Assembly (NCBI GenBank): GCA_002396335.1
Contig: DGXN01000021.1
Location: forward strand, 72,281-117,444
DNA: 45,164 nucleotides
Source: Bacteroidales bacterium UBA4231
Lineage (GTDB): Bacteria; Bacteroidota; Bacteroidia; Bacteroidales; UBA932
Reading direction: 5' to 3'
Below are positions 8,256 through 17,586 of this stretch, in pieces. The translations under genes were made by a program, and so were the position numbers. How positions within the stretch are numbered: position 1 is the first letter of the stretch; the number at the start of each line of letters is the position of its first letter. The notes below the pieces were generated by a model. That model was not told the DNA's origin, ran no database searches, and saw only the letters and a list, made by a program, of their open reading frames with translations.

Positions 8256-9116
8256 ATGCCCCGGCGTGTAGAGATCATACTGGGTCCCACTGCCGTCGGC
8301 AAAACCGGCTACGCCATCCGCCGCGCTTTGGAGGTCGGCTCTCCGGTCATCTCCTGTGATTCCCGTCAGGTTTACCGGGAACTGAGAATCGGCACGGCCT
8401 GTCCTTCAGATGAGGAACTCGCCGCCGTCCGGCACTATTTCATCCGCAGCATCCCCATCACCCGCAACTACACGGCAGGCATCTACGAGGCCGAGGCCGT
8501 AGACCTCGTGAACCGCCTTTTTGCAGAAGGGCACGAGACCCTGGTGATGTGCGGCGGTTCCATGATGTACATCGACGCATTCTGCTACGGCCTGGACGAC
8601 TTCCCCGAAGTGCCCATCCAACTCCGCCAGCACCTGATGGAATGCCTCCGCGAAGAGGGTGTTGAATCCCTGGCTTCCCAGCTCAGGGAGCTCGACCCGG
8701 TTTCCTACGAGGAACTGGACCTTTCCAACGGCCAGCGCGTGATCCGGGCGCTGGAAGTCAGCATGTACACCGGACAGCCGTTCTCTTCGTTCAAGACCAG
8801 GCGTTTCAAGGAGCGGGATTTCGAGATTGTGAAAATCGGCCTGGAAAGGCCCCGGGAGCAGCTTTACGACCGCATCAACGCCCGCGTCCTCCAGATGGTC
8901 TCCGACGGCCTGGAGGCCGAGGCCCGCTCCATGCTCCCATACCGCAACCTGCCCGCCCTGCAGACGGTCGGTTACCGGGAAATGTTCGATTACTTCGACG
9001 GCCAGTGGGACTTTGAAACCACCATCCGCCACATCCAGGCCAGCACCCGCCACTACGCCAAGCGCCAGCTCACCTGGTGGCGCCGCGACCCCTCCATCCA
9101 CTGGATCTCCGCCTAG
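8256..9116 (+). CDS. miaA: tRNA dimethylallyltransferase
   Basis: 286 residues from the ATG at 8256; a GTG two codons upstream (8250) overlaps the previous gene and is an alternative. MiaA adds a dimethylallyl group to A37 of tRNAs that read U-starting codons. The P-loop GPTAVGKTG is near residue 10, the DSRQVYRELRIGTACP segment near 32-47 is a family signature with the catalytic Asp, and YREMFDYFDGQWD plus TRHYAKRQLTWWRRD near the C-terminus bind tRNA. The chain is slightly shorter than the usual ~300 residues but looks complete. The TAG stop lies inside the first unit of a 13-bp tandem repeat that runs on downstream. Confidence 0.96.
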   Translation: MPRRVEIILGPTAVGKTGYAIRRALEVGSPVISCDSRQVYRELRIGTACPSDEELAAVRHYFIRSIPITRNYTAGIYEAEAVDLVNRLFAEGHETLVMCGGSMMYIDAFCYGLDDFPEVPIQLRQHLMECLREEGVESLASQLRELDPVSYEELDLSNGQRVIRALEVSMYTGQPFSSFKTRRFKERDFEIVKIGLERPREQLYDRINARVLQMVSDGLEAEARSMLPYRNLPALQTVGYREMFDYFDGQWDFETTIRHIQASTRHYAKRQLTWWRRDPSIHWISA

Positions 9117-9162
9117 GTTTCCCGCCTAGGTTTCCCGCCTAGGTTTCCCGCCTAGGTTTCCC
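9111..9162. repeat. tandem repeat, 4 x 13 bp (GCCTAGGTTTCCC), starting at the miaA stop codon
   Basis: Four identical 13-bp units run from the last sense codon of miaA. Each contains CCTAGG, a 6-bp palindrome, and the TAG of unit one is the miaA stop. Because 13 is not a multiple of three, changes in copy number would not alter the reading of miaA. Confidence 0.9.
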
Positions 9163-9180
9163 ACCTTCCTTTCCTTTCCT

Positions 9181-9248
9181 TCCACTCCGCCCACCTCTCC
9201 ACTCCACCCACCTCTCCACTCCACCCACCTCTCCACTCCACCCACCTT
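9181..9248. repeat. tandem repeat, about 4 x 17 bp (TCCACTCCACCCACCTC)
   Basis: Four consecutive units start at 9181, 9198, 9215 and 9232. The first has one substitution (GCCC for ACCC) and the last is 16-17 bp with a changed end. The array is purine-free on the plus strand apart from scattered A and G, so it is strongly strand-asymmetric. It fills the gap between miaA and the 168-bp element and codes for nothing convincing. Confidence 0.9.
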
Positions 9249-9269
9249 CCCTCCCCACCCTCCCGCGCC

Positions 9270-9437
9270 GAGCTTGGGCCAGGCTATGGCACAAGCTGTA
9301 AATAACTGATTTAAAGGTTGTTGCAAAAACGTACCTAGCCCGACCCTCCGAAAAAACCTGGGTCCTGGCTAGATGTGTTTTTATAAGTAATTAATTCTTA
9401 GCCATTTATCGCTTGTGCCATAGCCTGGCTCAAGCTC
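9270..9437 (+). repeat. 168-bp REP-flanked palindromic element, copy A (upstream of RAYT-1)
   Basis: The 27-bp ends at 9270-9296 and 9411-9437 are inverted repeats with one mismatch. Each end is itself a REP-like hairpin: arms GCTTGTGCCA and TGGCTCAAGC around a TAGCC loop in the right-hand copy. At the centre an imperfect hairpin pairs CTAGCC...GACCC with GGGTC...GGCTAG (9335-9372). Both arms are AT-rich. The arms match copy B at 11427-11594 when that copy is reverse-complemented, and both elements are exactly 168 bp. The layout resembles a BIME of two inverted REPs next to a RAYT gene. Mobilisation by RAYT-1 is inferred from proximity. Confidence 0.85.
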
Positions 9438-9500
9438 GAACCACCTCTCTTCTTTCACAATATCCTGGCTCAAGCTCGAATTCACTTTCTTCTTTCATGA
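9421..9500. repeat. tandem duplication, 2 x 40 bp, of the right edge of element A
   Basis: Positions 9421-9460 and 9461-9500 align with a handful of mismatches, sharing CCTGGCTCAAGCTCGAA and a later CTTCTTTCA. The second unit carries only a half REP, so it is probably a by-product of slippage or imprecise element activity. Confidence 0.75.
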
Positions 9501-9507
9501 AAGGCCG

Positions 9508-9548
9508 TTGAAGTGGGTTGTATGGGCGTTTTTTATAATAAAAAGTTT
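9508..9548. repeat. possible remnant of a further REP element (core and right arm only)
   Basis: AAGTGGGTTG followed by TGGGCGTTTTTTATAATAA resembles the right half of the core and the start of the right arm of the degenerate copy at 3551-3688. The match is short. The rest of the gap before RAYT-1, about 45 bp, holds nothing recognisable except a weak TAACTTCC box. Confidence 0.35.
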
Positions 9549-9595
9549 CACGCCTTTCACAGAACGGGGAAAGGTGCTAACTTCCGGAAAAAAAC

Positions 9596-10483
9596 ATGAA
9601 CGCATTTGACGATCTTTTTGAAGGAAAAAGCGGAATCTATCAATTCACGATGAGCCATCTGCCGGAAGGACGAATCTTCCGGAAAGAGGAGGATTACATC
9701 TATGGCGTCAATTCTCTGGCACTGGCGACTACTGTAACTCCGGTACAGTTGCTGGGGTATGTACTGATGAGTAATCATCTGCATTTGCTGCTGAAGGGAA
9801 TCTATTTGGCCTGCTGTGAATTCTACTACTTTATAATCAGACGGTTACGGCGGATGCTCAGCAAGGAATACCAGTTGAGCGGAGTCCTCCATGAGAGCGC
9901 CTTCAATGTCAGTGCCGTTACGGACCGGCAAATGTTTGTGAACGAGCTTGCTTACATTCTGCGGAATGCTTACAAGGCCCGGCTGGGATCTCCCTATTCT
10001 TACCGGTGGAGTTCTGCCGATGTCTATTTCAATCCATGGCGCGACCGGATTCGCGGCACCGCGCTGTCGACAATGTCGCAGCCGCAACTGCGGAAGCTTT
10101 TAAAGAGCCATCGGCCTGTTCCCGGACAGTGGGAGCAGATTGACGGATGTATAATGAACCGCTGCTTCGTGGATTATCCCTATGTGGAAAAAGCGCTGGG
10201 GGACAGTCTGGCCCTGTTTGACAAGCTGCGGGTATACGATCTGGAATCGGCTGTAAGGCTGTCGCATGGATTCGCGGAAAATGTCCGATTCTCAGATTTC
10301 CAGTTGCAGGAAAAAATCCGGGTCATTTGCCAGAATGAGTATCATGTCAGCTCCCTTCACCAGCTGGACAGGAGATCCCTTTTCCTTCTTGCCCGGACGC
10401 TTGTCCGGCGGTTTGGTGCGGGAAAATCGCAGCTCCGGCGACTTCTGAGTCTTTCCAATGACATTCTGGATCAGCTTCTGTGA
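9596..10483 (+). CDS. REP-associated tyrosine transposase-like protein (RAYT-1, Y1_Tnp/IS200-like)
   Basis: 295 residues. LLGYVLMSNHLHLLLKG (52-68) carries the HUH-type His-x-His pair (His61, His63). AYILRNAYKARLGSPYSYRWSS (119-140) matches the RAYT signature usually written as Y-x-x-x-NP-x-x-AGL...Y-x-WSS. The C-terminal third looks like a helical DNA-binding region. RAYTs nick single-stranded REP hairpins with a catalytic Tyr and are usually single-copy, vertically kept genes. The gene is whole, without frameshift. It is preceded by 168-bp element A and followed, after the SPFH gene, by an inverted copy B. There are no IS ends directly at the gene borders, so it is not a standard insertion sequence. 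Confidence 0.85.
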   Translation: MNAFDDLFEGKSGIYQFTMSHLPEGRIFRKEEDYIYGVNSLALATTVTPVQLLGYVLMSNHLHLLLKGIYLACCEFYYFIIRRLRRMLSKEYQLSGVLHESAFNVSAVTDRQMFVNELAYILRNAYKARLGSPYSYRWSSADVYFNPWRDRIRGTALSTMSQPQLRKLLKSHRPVPGQWEQIDGCIMNRCFVDYPYVEKALGDSLALFDKLRVYDLESAVRLSHGFAENVRFSDFQLQEKIRVICQNEYHVSSLHQLDRRSLFLLARTLVRRFGAGKSQLRRLLSLSNDILDQLL

Positions 10484-10504
10484 TGTTTTTTATCAGATAT
10501 TTCT

Positions 10505-10512
10505 TATATTTG
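10505..10512 (+). promoter_or_regulatory. -7 box (TATATTTG) of the SPFH gene promoter
   Basis: A perfect TAnnTTTG match in the 42-bp AT-rich gap after RAYT-1 lies 13 nt before the ATG. It indicates that the SPFH gene has its own promoter and is not dependent on RAYT-1 transcription. Confidence 0.65.
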
Positions 10513-10525
10513 AAAAAAATTAATT

Positions 10526-11371
10526 ATGAAATCACGAGCATTAGCCAAATCCACCTGGATTGCATTGTCTGTCACCGTCATCACCATTCTGGTTCTGTCT
10601 TCCTGCTGCACGACCATCGACTCGGCCTCCGTCGGCATTAAATTCAAGAAATGGAGTTCCAATGCCTCCCTGAAAGGCGGCGTGGAAGGCACTTGCCGGG
10701 GATGGGTATGGTACAACCCCATTACTGAAAGCATTTTCGAGTATCCCACCTTCATCCAGCGCGTCACCTACGAGCCGTTTACCGTCAACCCCAAAGATGC
10801 GGCCATCTTCTCCATGACCCCCACGCTGGCATATCAGATTGACGAGTCCAAGGCCGTTGACATTTTTGTCAAGTACCGCAAACCCGTCCGGGAGCTGGAA
10901 ATGGGCTACATCAATACCTGTATTTTCGAAGCGTATCGCACCTGCGCCAACAACTACACCTCCGACGAACTCATGGCCAACCGAGCCAAATTCGAGAATG
11001 AAGTGCGCGCACGTCTGGACGAATCCATGAACCAGGAAGGCTTTATCGTCCGGGAGTTCACCACCAAGATTGATCCGCCGGCATCGCTTACCGCCGCCAT
11101 CAATGCCAAGAACGAAGCTGTCCAGAATGCACTGAAAGCGGAAAACAAAGTAAAAGAGGCCGAGGCCGAAGCCAAGATTGCCATTGCCAAAGCCAAAGGT
11201 GAAGCCGAAGCCCAGCGCATTCAGGGCGACGGTGAGGCTTACTACAACCGTGTGGTCGCCGCTTCACTGAATTCGCTGCTGGTCCAGCAGTACGCTATCG
11301 AAAAGTGGGACGGGAAGCTGCCCACCTACAACGGATCCAACGCCCTTCCGTTCATCAACTTGACCAAGTAA
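10526..11371 (+). CDS. SPFH/Band 7 (prohibitin-like) membrane-anchored protein
   Basis: 281 residues. A hydrophobic stretch at residues 11-27 ends in LSSCC, so the protein is a lipoprotein or is N-terminally membrane-anchored facing the periplasm. The SPFH domain follows (about 30-190; SVGIKFKKW, GWVWYNPITESIFEYPTFIQRV, EFTTKIDPPASLTAAI). Then comes a charged Ala/Glu/Lys coiled coil (about 190-230; AEAEAKIAIAKAKGEAEAQRIQGDGEA), typical of prohibitin-like proteins that form large ring oligomers in membranes. The exact role in Bacteroidetes is unknown. The gene lies between RAYT-1 and inverted element B, so the two 168-bp elements bracket both genes. Confidence 0.88.
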   Translation: MKSRALAKSTWIALSVTVITILVLSSCCTTIDSASVGIKFKKWSSNASLKGGVEGTCRGWVWYNPITESIFEYPTFIQRVTYEPFTVNPKDAAIFSMTPTLAYQIDESKAVDIFVKYRKPVRELEMGYINTCIFEAYRTCANNYTSDELMANRAKFENEVRARLDESMNQEGFIVREFTTKIDPPASLTAAINAKNEAVQNALKAENKVKEAEAEAKIAIAKAKGEAEAQRIQGDGEAYYNRVVAASLNSLLVQQYAIEKWDGKLPTYNGSNALPFINLTK

Positions 11372-11422
11372 TTGCCTTTCATGGCAACCCTCCGAATTTT
11401 GTGGTTGCCTTTCGTGGCAGCC
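11372..11422. repeat. two tandem small hairpins after the SPFH gene
   Basis: TTGCC-TTTCAT-GGCAA (11372-11387) is followed about 31 nt later by GGTTGCC-TTTCGT-GGCAGCC (11403-11422). They share the core TGCCTTTCrTGGCA. Neither has a T tract, so they are not classical intrinsic terminators but could stabilise the mRNA 3' end. Confidence 0.6.
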
Positions 11423-11426
11423 TTAC

Positions 11427-11594
11427 GAGCTTGAGCCAGGCTATGGCACAAGCGCCAAGTAGTTAAGAATCAATTGCTTGTAAAAACACATTTAGCCCGG
11501 ACCCCAGAAAAAACAGGGGTCCGGGCTAGACTTATTTTTGTAATAATCTCTAAATCAGTTATTTGCAGCTTGTGCCATAGCCTGGCCCAAGCTC
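11427..11594 (-). repeat. 168-bp REP-flanked palindromic element, copy B (inverted)
   Basis: Same architecture and identical length to copy A. The 27-bp inverted ends (11427-11453 and 11568-11594) have one mismatch. The central hairpin is perfect: TAGCCCGGACCCC (11493-11505), a 10-nt A-rich loop, then GGGGTCCGGGCTA (11516-11528). The reverse complement of its right arm (TGCAAATAACTGATTTA...) closely matches the left arm of copy A (TGTAAATAACTGATTTA...), and the other pair of arms also matches. Copy B is therefore inverted with respect to A. It sits between the convergent SPFH and metG genes and its core could act as a bidirectional stem-loop terminator. Confidence 0.87.
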
Positions 11595-11600
11595 AAGGCA

Positions 11601-11694
11601 ATACTGCGGGAAGCAGTGAGGCAGCACAGAAAGGAGATACTGCGGGAAGCAGTGTGCCAGCTGCAGGGGAGCACGGCAACGCTGTGTTACCGTG
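11601..11694. repeat. cluster of short palindromes between element B and metG
   Basis: ACTGC-GGGAA-GCAGT occurs twice, in the 18-bp repeat ATACTGCGGGAAGCAGTG at 11601-11618 and 11637-11654 (period 36). A further imperfect palindrome, CACGGCAAC...GTTACCGTG, spans 11672-11694. The remaining ~50 bp to the metG stop contain only a weak CCGCC/GGCGG stem. There is no convincing coding potential in the whole 375-bp gap. Confidence 0.6.
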
Positions 11695-11746
11695 TAGCAG
11701 CATAGAAGGGCAGTGTCACAGGGCTGAACCGCCGGCCGAGGCGGGG

Positions 11747-13914
<2,168 letters not shown>

Positions 13915-13918
<4 letters not shown>

Positions 13919-15894
13919 TTGGTGAGTCTCCCTAGTTTGATATTGATGGTCTTCTTGAATTCGTTGAGTTTTCCCAGCTGTTTCATCAGTTCCAGGATTT
14001 CCTCCGGCGATGCCTCCTGAAGGCGGCGGCGGATCTGTTCCTGCTGGGCGGTGATGCGTTTGTCATGGTACACCAGGATGGCCCTCGGGACGTATTTCAC
14101 GAGCCAGGAGTCGGTGGTGGTGAGCGCATCGGTGAAATTGTGGACGGAAAGTTCGTATTTTTCGGTGGAGAGGTTGGCCGTGACGGAAGCCACGCTGCGG
14201 TCTTCTCCGTTGAGGAGGTTCAGGACGATGGTGTCCTGTTCCTGCCCCTGGTCGTAAAGAGCGAAATAAGCGTCGTATGTGGCCTGGAGGTCTTCGTTCG
14301 CGAAGTGCAGGTCGTCGGCCTGGAGGGCGGCGTCGATGAATTCCGCGACGCTCTGGGCGCCGTCCGGGTCATAGAACTCGCTGTCGGACTCGAACTGGAG
14401 GGGGGTGCGTCCGAAGCGGAGGATGAAGCCCAGCAGCTCCTTTTCCGAAGGCATGAGGATGCGGTCGATCTTTTTGAGGGGGCTCTCCTCCCTGGAATAC
14501 TCCGCGGTCTTTCCGTCCTGGGCGGCGTTGTTTTCCGGCATGCCGCCGGGCACGGCCGTGCGCTCTGAGGGACGCCGGGAATCCGCCGCGCGGTGGTTTG
14601 CCTCTCGGGTCTTGCGCACGCGGTCCTGGATGATGTCGGCGTCGATGTCGAAGCGGCGGGCGACGGTGTCCACATACACCTGGCGCTTGATGGCGTCGGG
14701 AATATCGGCCACGGTGTCGGCGATTTCGTTGATCAGGTTGGCCTTTTTCAGGGGGTCGTCGCCGGCCTGGGACAGGAGGAGGTCCGTCTTGAAGGTGATG
14801 CCGTCCTGCTCGTGCTCTGCGATGAACGCCTGGATCTCTTCCAGGGTGTGCTTGCGCGAGAAGGAGTCGGGGTCGTCGCCGTCGGGGAGAAAGACCACCT
14901 TCGGATTCATTCCTTCTTTCAGGATCAGGCCGATGGCGCGGATGGCGGCGTGGAGGCCGGCGCTGTCGCCGTCGTACATGATGGTGATGTTCTCGGTGAA
15001 GCGCTTGATCAGGCGGATCTGCTCTTCGGTGAGGGACGTGCCGCAGGAGGCCACCACATTGGTGATTCCGACCTGGTGCATCATCACTACGTCGACATTG
15101 CCTTCCACCAGGATGCAGCGGTCCTGTTTGGCAATTTCACTCTTGGCGAAATAGATGCCCAGCAGGTTCCGGCTCTTGATGTAGATTTCCGTTTCCGGCG
15201 AGTTGACGTATTTGGCGGGGTTGTCGCTCCGGAGGGTGCGGCCGCTGAACGCGATGACACGCCCGCTCACGGAGTGGATGGGGAACATGACCCGTTCGCG
15301 GAATTTGTCCGCGAGTGAGCCGTTGTCCTGCTGGACGGCCAGGCCGGCGGCGACAAGATATTCGTCCTTGTAACCGGCTGCACGGGCCGCGTCCACGAGG
15401 GCGGTTTTTCCGGAAGGTGCCCATCCCAGGCTCCATTTCTCCAGGGTGCTGTCCAGGATGCCGCGGGTGCGGTAGTAGTTGTGCGCCACGGCATGGCCTT
15501 CCTGGGTCTGGAGCTGGTCGCAGAAGAATTTTCGGGCGAATTCGCTGACGGCCATCAGGCTTTCGGTGCGCTGGCGGGCGGCGATCTGTTCGGCCGTTTC
15601 TTCCTCTTCCTGGATTTCGATGTTGTATTTCCTGGCCAGGTAGCGGAGTGCTTCCGGGTAGGTCATGTGTTCGTACTCCATCACAAAGCCTACGGCGCTG
15701 CCGGCTTTTCCGCAGCCGAAGCACTTGTAGATCCCCTTGGACGGCGTGACGTGGAAGGAAGGAGTCTTCTCGTTGTGGAAGGGACAGCAGGCGACATAGC
15801 TGGACCCGCGGCGCTTGAGCGTCACGAAATCACCGATCACCTCTTCGATGCGGGCGGTGTCCAGAATCTGGTCTACTGTCTCCTTGGGAATCAT
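13915..15894 (-). CDS. dnaG: DNA primase
   Basis: 659 residues, full length. The N-terminal CHC2 zinc finger reads [13 protein letters not shown]...KCFGCG (Cys37, His40, Cys58, Cys61). The RNA-polymerase basic region follows. The Toprim catalytic core has Glu264 in [15 protein letters not shown] and the DGD pair at 308-310 ([10 protein letters not shown]). The C-terminal third is a helical DnaB-interaction region that is variable in sequence. The enzyme lays RNA primers at replication forks. It overlaps its neighbours by 4 nt at both ends (ATGA), between a 97-residue membrane protein and metG, instead of the rpsU-dnaG-rpoD order of Proteobacteria. Confidence 0.97.
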
Positions 15895-16184
15895 TCGGCT
15901 TCCTTTTCCTTTTCAAAATTCACTTCCTTGGCGGAAGAGAGGTCTGTCACCTGGATTTTCGCGTCGTTGCTTTCCGGCTCTTTGGGCGCGGCGGGCCGAT
16001 AGGTCTTTTCCTGCCAGAGGGCCTTGGCCTGGAAATAGGCGTCACGGCCGTACCAATAGGCGGCAAGGGCGCCCAGAATGGCTCCCAGGATGCCAAAACG
16101 CAGCATAATCCAAATGGAGACGCAGGCAAAGACAAGGTCCTTTACCAGGCGGATCCAGCGGTTATTATATCCAAAATTTGTCAT
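15891..16184 (-). CDS. small membrane protein, unknown function
   Basis: 97 residues from the ATG at 16184. The frame is open farther upstream but runs through the terminator and into the DUF3127 gene antisense, so the short start is right. One or two hydrophobic stretches (about 10-50; LVFACVSIWIMLRFGILGAILGALAAYW) are followed by a charged cytoplasmic tail rich in Lys and Glu. No family is recognised. The start lies only 6 nt from a perfect -7 box TATATTTG, so the operon mRNA (this gene, dnaG, metG) is predicted to be leaderless. The stop overlaps dnaG by 4 nt. Confidence 0.75.
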   Translation of the reverse strand: MTNFGYNNRWIRLVKDLVFACVSIWIMLRFGILGAILGALAAYWYGRDAYFQAKALWQEKTYRPAAPKEPESNDAKIQVTDLSSAKEVNFEKEKEAE

Positions 16185-16190
16185 AGTCTG

Positions 16191-16198
16191 CAAATATA
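16191..16198 (-). promoter_or_regulatory. -7 box (TATATTTG) of the small membrane protein-dnaG-metG operon
   Basis: The box ends 6 nt before the ATG at 16184 (spacer CAGACT), so transcription would start at or next to the start codon. It directly follows the terminator stem of the DUF3127 transcript. Confidence 0.7.
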
Positions 16199-16199
16199 C

Positions 16200-16231
16200 A
16201 AAAAACCTCCGGCTTTCACCGAAGGTTTTTT
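16200..16231 (-). terminator. intrinsic terminator after the FKBP-DUF3127 genes
   Basis: AAAAAACCT and AGGTTTTTT pair with an internal CGG/CCG stem (one C-A mismatch) and a 6-nt loop, giving a stem-loop with a T tract in the leftward direction, 17 nt after the DUF3127 stop. Confidence 0.85.
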
Positions 16232-16248
16232 CATGCAGTGCACAATTT

Positions 16249-16668
16249 TTAGAACGGAAGGTCGTCGGGGTCGCCGGAATCGGCGGGCAGGTCCTCCAGA
16301 GTAGGGGCCGGGGCGGCGAATGCTTCGGGAGCGCCGGCCGGAGCCTGGAATGACGGAGCTGCTGCAGGAGCCGGGGCGGCAGCGGTCTGGCCGGCCGGGG
16401 CGATGCGCCAGATCTGAAGGTCGTTGTACCAGCGGCCGTTGTATTCACGGCTCTTGAGGTTGAACGATACCTTGATGCGGTCGCCTGCCTGGTACTTGTC
16501 CAGTTCGGCCACTTTTTCCTGCCCCCATGCGGTGAAGCAAGCCTGGGCGGTGAAATTGCCGTCCGGGAATTCCAGGATGAACTCTTGCTTGGCCCAGGGG
16601 CCCCGGGCCGATGTGCCTTGCTGCAGAGCCAGTTTCTGGCGGAGCGTGCCTTCCAGTTCGAGTGCCAT
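16249..16668 (-). CDS. DUF3127 family protein with SSB-like acidic C-terminal tip
   Basis: 139 residues. The N-terminal ~95 residues (MALELEGTLRQKL...GPWAKQEFILEFPDGNF...YAGDR-like KYQAGDRIKVSFNLKSREYNGRWYNDLQIWRI) form a beta-rich OB-like DUF3127 domain. A low-complexity Ala/Pro linker follows, and the chain ends in DPDDLPF. That end is the classic single-stranded DNA-binding-protein tip (DDxPF), which in SSB docks replication and repair enzymes. I infer an SSB-like or SSB-interactome role in DNA metabolism, supported by nearby dnaG and recQ, but no experiment is known to me. It lies 4 nt after the FKBP gene and shares its transcript. Confidence 0.85.
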   Translation of the reverse strand: MALELEGTLRQKLALQQGTSARGPWAKQEFILEFPDGNFTAQACFTAWGQEKVAELDKYQAGDRIKVSFNLKSREYNGRWYNDLQIWRIAPAGQTAAAPAPAAAPSFQAPAGAPEAFAAPAPTLEDLPADSGDPDDLPF

Positions 16669-16672
16669 GGAT

Positions 16673-17419
16673 TTATTTCTCCTCTTTCTCTACGAACGGG
16701 TGAACTTCCAGGAGGTCGACGTCGAAGACCAGGGTGGAGTTGGCACCGATCTCACGGGGACCACGCTCGCCGTAAGCGAGGTTGGCGGGGATGACGAGGG
16801 TGATCTTGCCACCTTCGCCGACCAGCTTCATGCCTTCGGTCCAGCCTTTGATGACGCGGTTCAGCGGGAAGGAGATGCCTTCGTTCTTGTCGAATTCCTT
16901 ACCGTTGATGAGGGTGCCGCGGTAGTTGACCTTCACGGTGTCGCGGTCGGACAGGGCGCGGACGTCGCTGCCGGAATCCTGGATGAGGTAGACGATACCG
17001 GAGGCGGTGGAGTCGGCGTTGTTCTTCACATAGAAGTCTTTGCGGAAAGCGTCGCCTTTCTCAATGTTCAGGGCGCCTTCGTAAGCGGTGCGCTTCTGGA
17101 GGAAGTTGTTGATGATCATGTTCATCTCGGAAGGGTCGATCTTGAACTGCTTCACGAAGACGGAGTCCATGGGCTGGCCTTCCTTGGCGTTCAGGGCGTC
17201 GTTCATGCCTTTGCGGACCTGGGCCATGTTCAGCTCGCCGAAACCGTTCTGGGTCATGACGAGGCCGAAGTTGACACCGAGAAGATAGGAGGTGGAGTCT
17301 ACCTGACCCTTGGTGGGGAGCAGGTCACGTACTTCCTTGGAACCCTCCACTTTGGGGGAGTTGCAGGCCATCACCAGCACAGCGGCGGAAGCGATGGCGA
17401 AGATTTTTACAAGTTTCAT
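16673..17419 (-). CDS. FKBP-type peptidyl-prolyl cis-trans isomerase, lipoprotein
   Basis: 248 residues. A signal ending in LVMAC (Cys19) predicts a lipoprotein on the periplasmic or outer-membrane side. Residues about 30-130 form the helical FKBP_N-like dimerisation domain (DSTSYLLGVNFG...). The FKBP domain covers about 150-240, with VKVNYRGTLINGKEFDKNEG, FPLNRVIKGWTEGMKLVGEGGKITLVIPANLAYG and FDVDLLEVHP as signatures. It is expected to help fold envelope proteins, as FkpA and Mip do. A TATCTTTG box lies about 32 nt upstream of the ATG. It is the first gene of a two-gene operon that ends in the terminator at 16200. Confidence 0.95.
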   Translation of the reverse strand: MKLVKIFAIASAAVLVMACNSPKVEGSKEVRDLLPTKGQVDSTSYLLGVNFGLVMTQNGFGELNMAQVRKGMNDALNAKEGQPMDSVFVKQFKIDPSEMNMIINNFLQKRTAYEGALNIEKGDAFRKDFYVKNNADSTASGIVYLIQDSGSDVRALSDRDTVKVNYRGTLINGKEFDKNEGISFPLNRVIKGWTEGMKLVGEGGKITLVIPANLAYGERGPREIGANSTLVFDVDLLEVHPFVEKEEK

Positions 17420-17451
17420 ATAATTAAATGTTTAAGTATTTTCTCAATCTG

Positions 17452-17459
17452 CAAAGATA
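17452..17459 (-). promoter_or_regulatory. -7 box (TATCTTTG) of the FKBP-DUF3127 operon
   Basis: A perfect TAnnTTTG match on the minus strand, about 32 nt before the FKBP start, in the divergent region shared with recQ. The recQ side has only imperfect matches such as TATATTCA. Confidence 0.65.
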
Positions 17460-17586
17460 CATATTATTTCCGAGAATGCCTAAAAAAACAGCATAAGAGC
17501 AAAAAAGCAGCCCGCTGCCTGTAAAAGATTTGTTTTTCACGGGTATATTTTGTATATTCACGCAGACTTAAGAACTTAGGACTGTT

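Noticed and set aside
9111..9248. Tandem arrays as a CRISPR
   Set aside because: There are no spacers between units, unit length is 13 or 17 bp, and no cas genes are nearby.
9126..9326. A small minus-strand frame (66 codons)
   Set aside because: Its peptide is just the translated minisatellite (repeated Trp, Gly and Val residues) and has no start signal.
9596..10483. RAYT-1 as a conventional IS200/IS605 insertion sequence
   Set aside because: No IS ends at the gene borders and no TnpB. The repeats are remote and symmetrical, as with REP-associated proteins.
15891..16448. A longer start for the small membrane protein (185 codons)
   Set aside because: It would run through the terminator at 16200-16231 and antisense through DUF3127. 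The -7 box points to the ATG at 16184.
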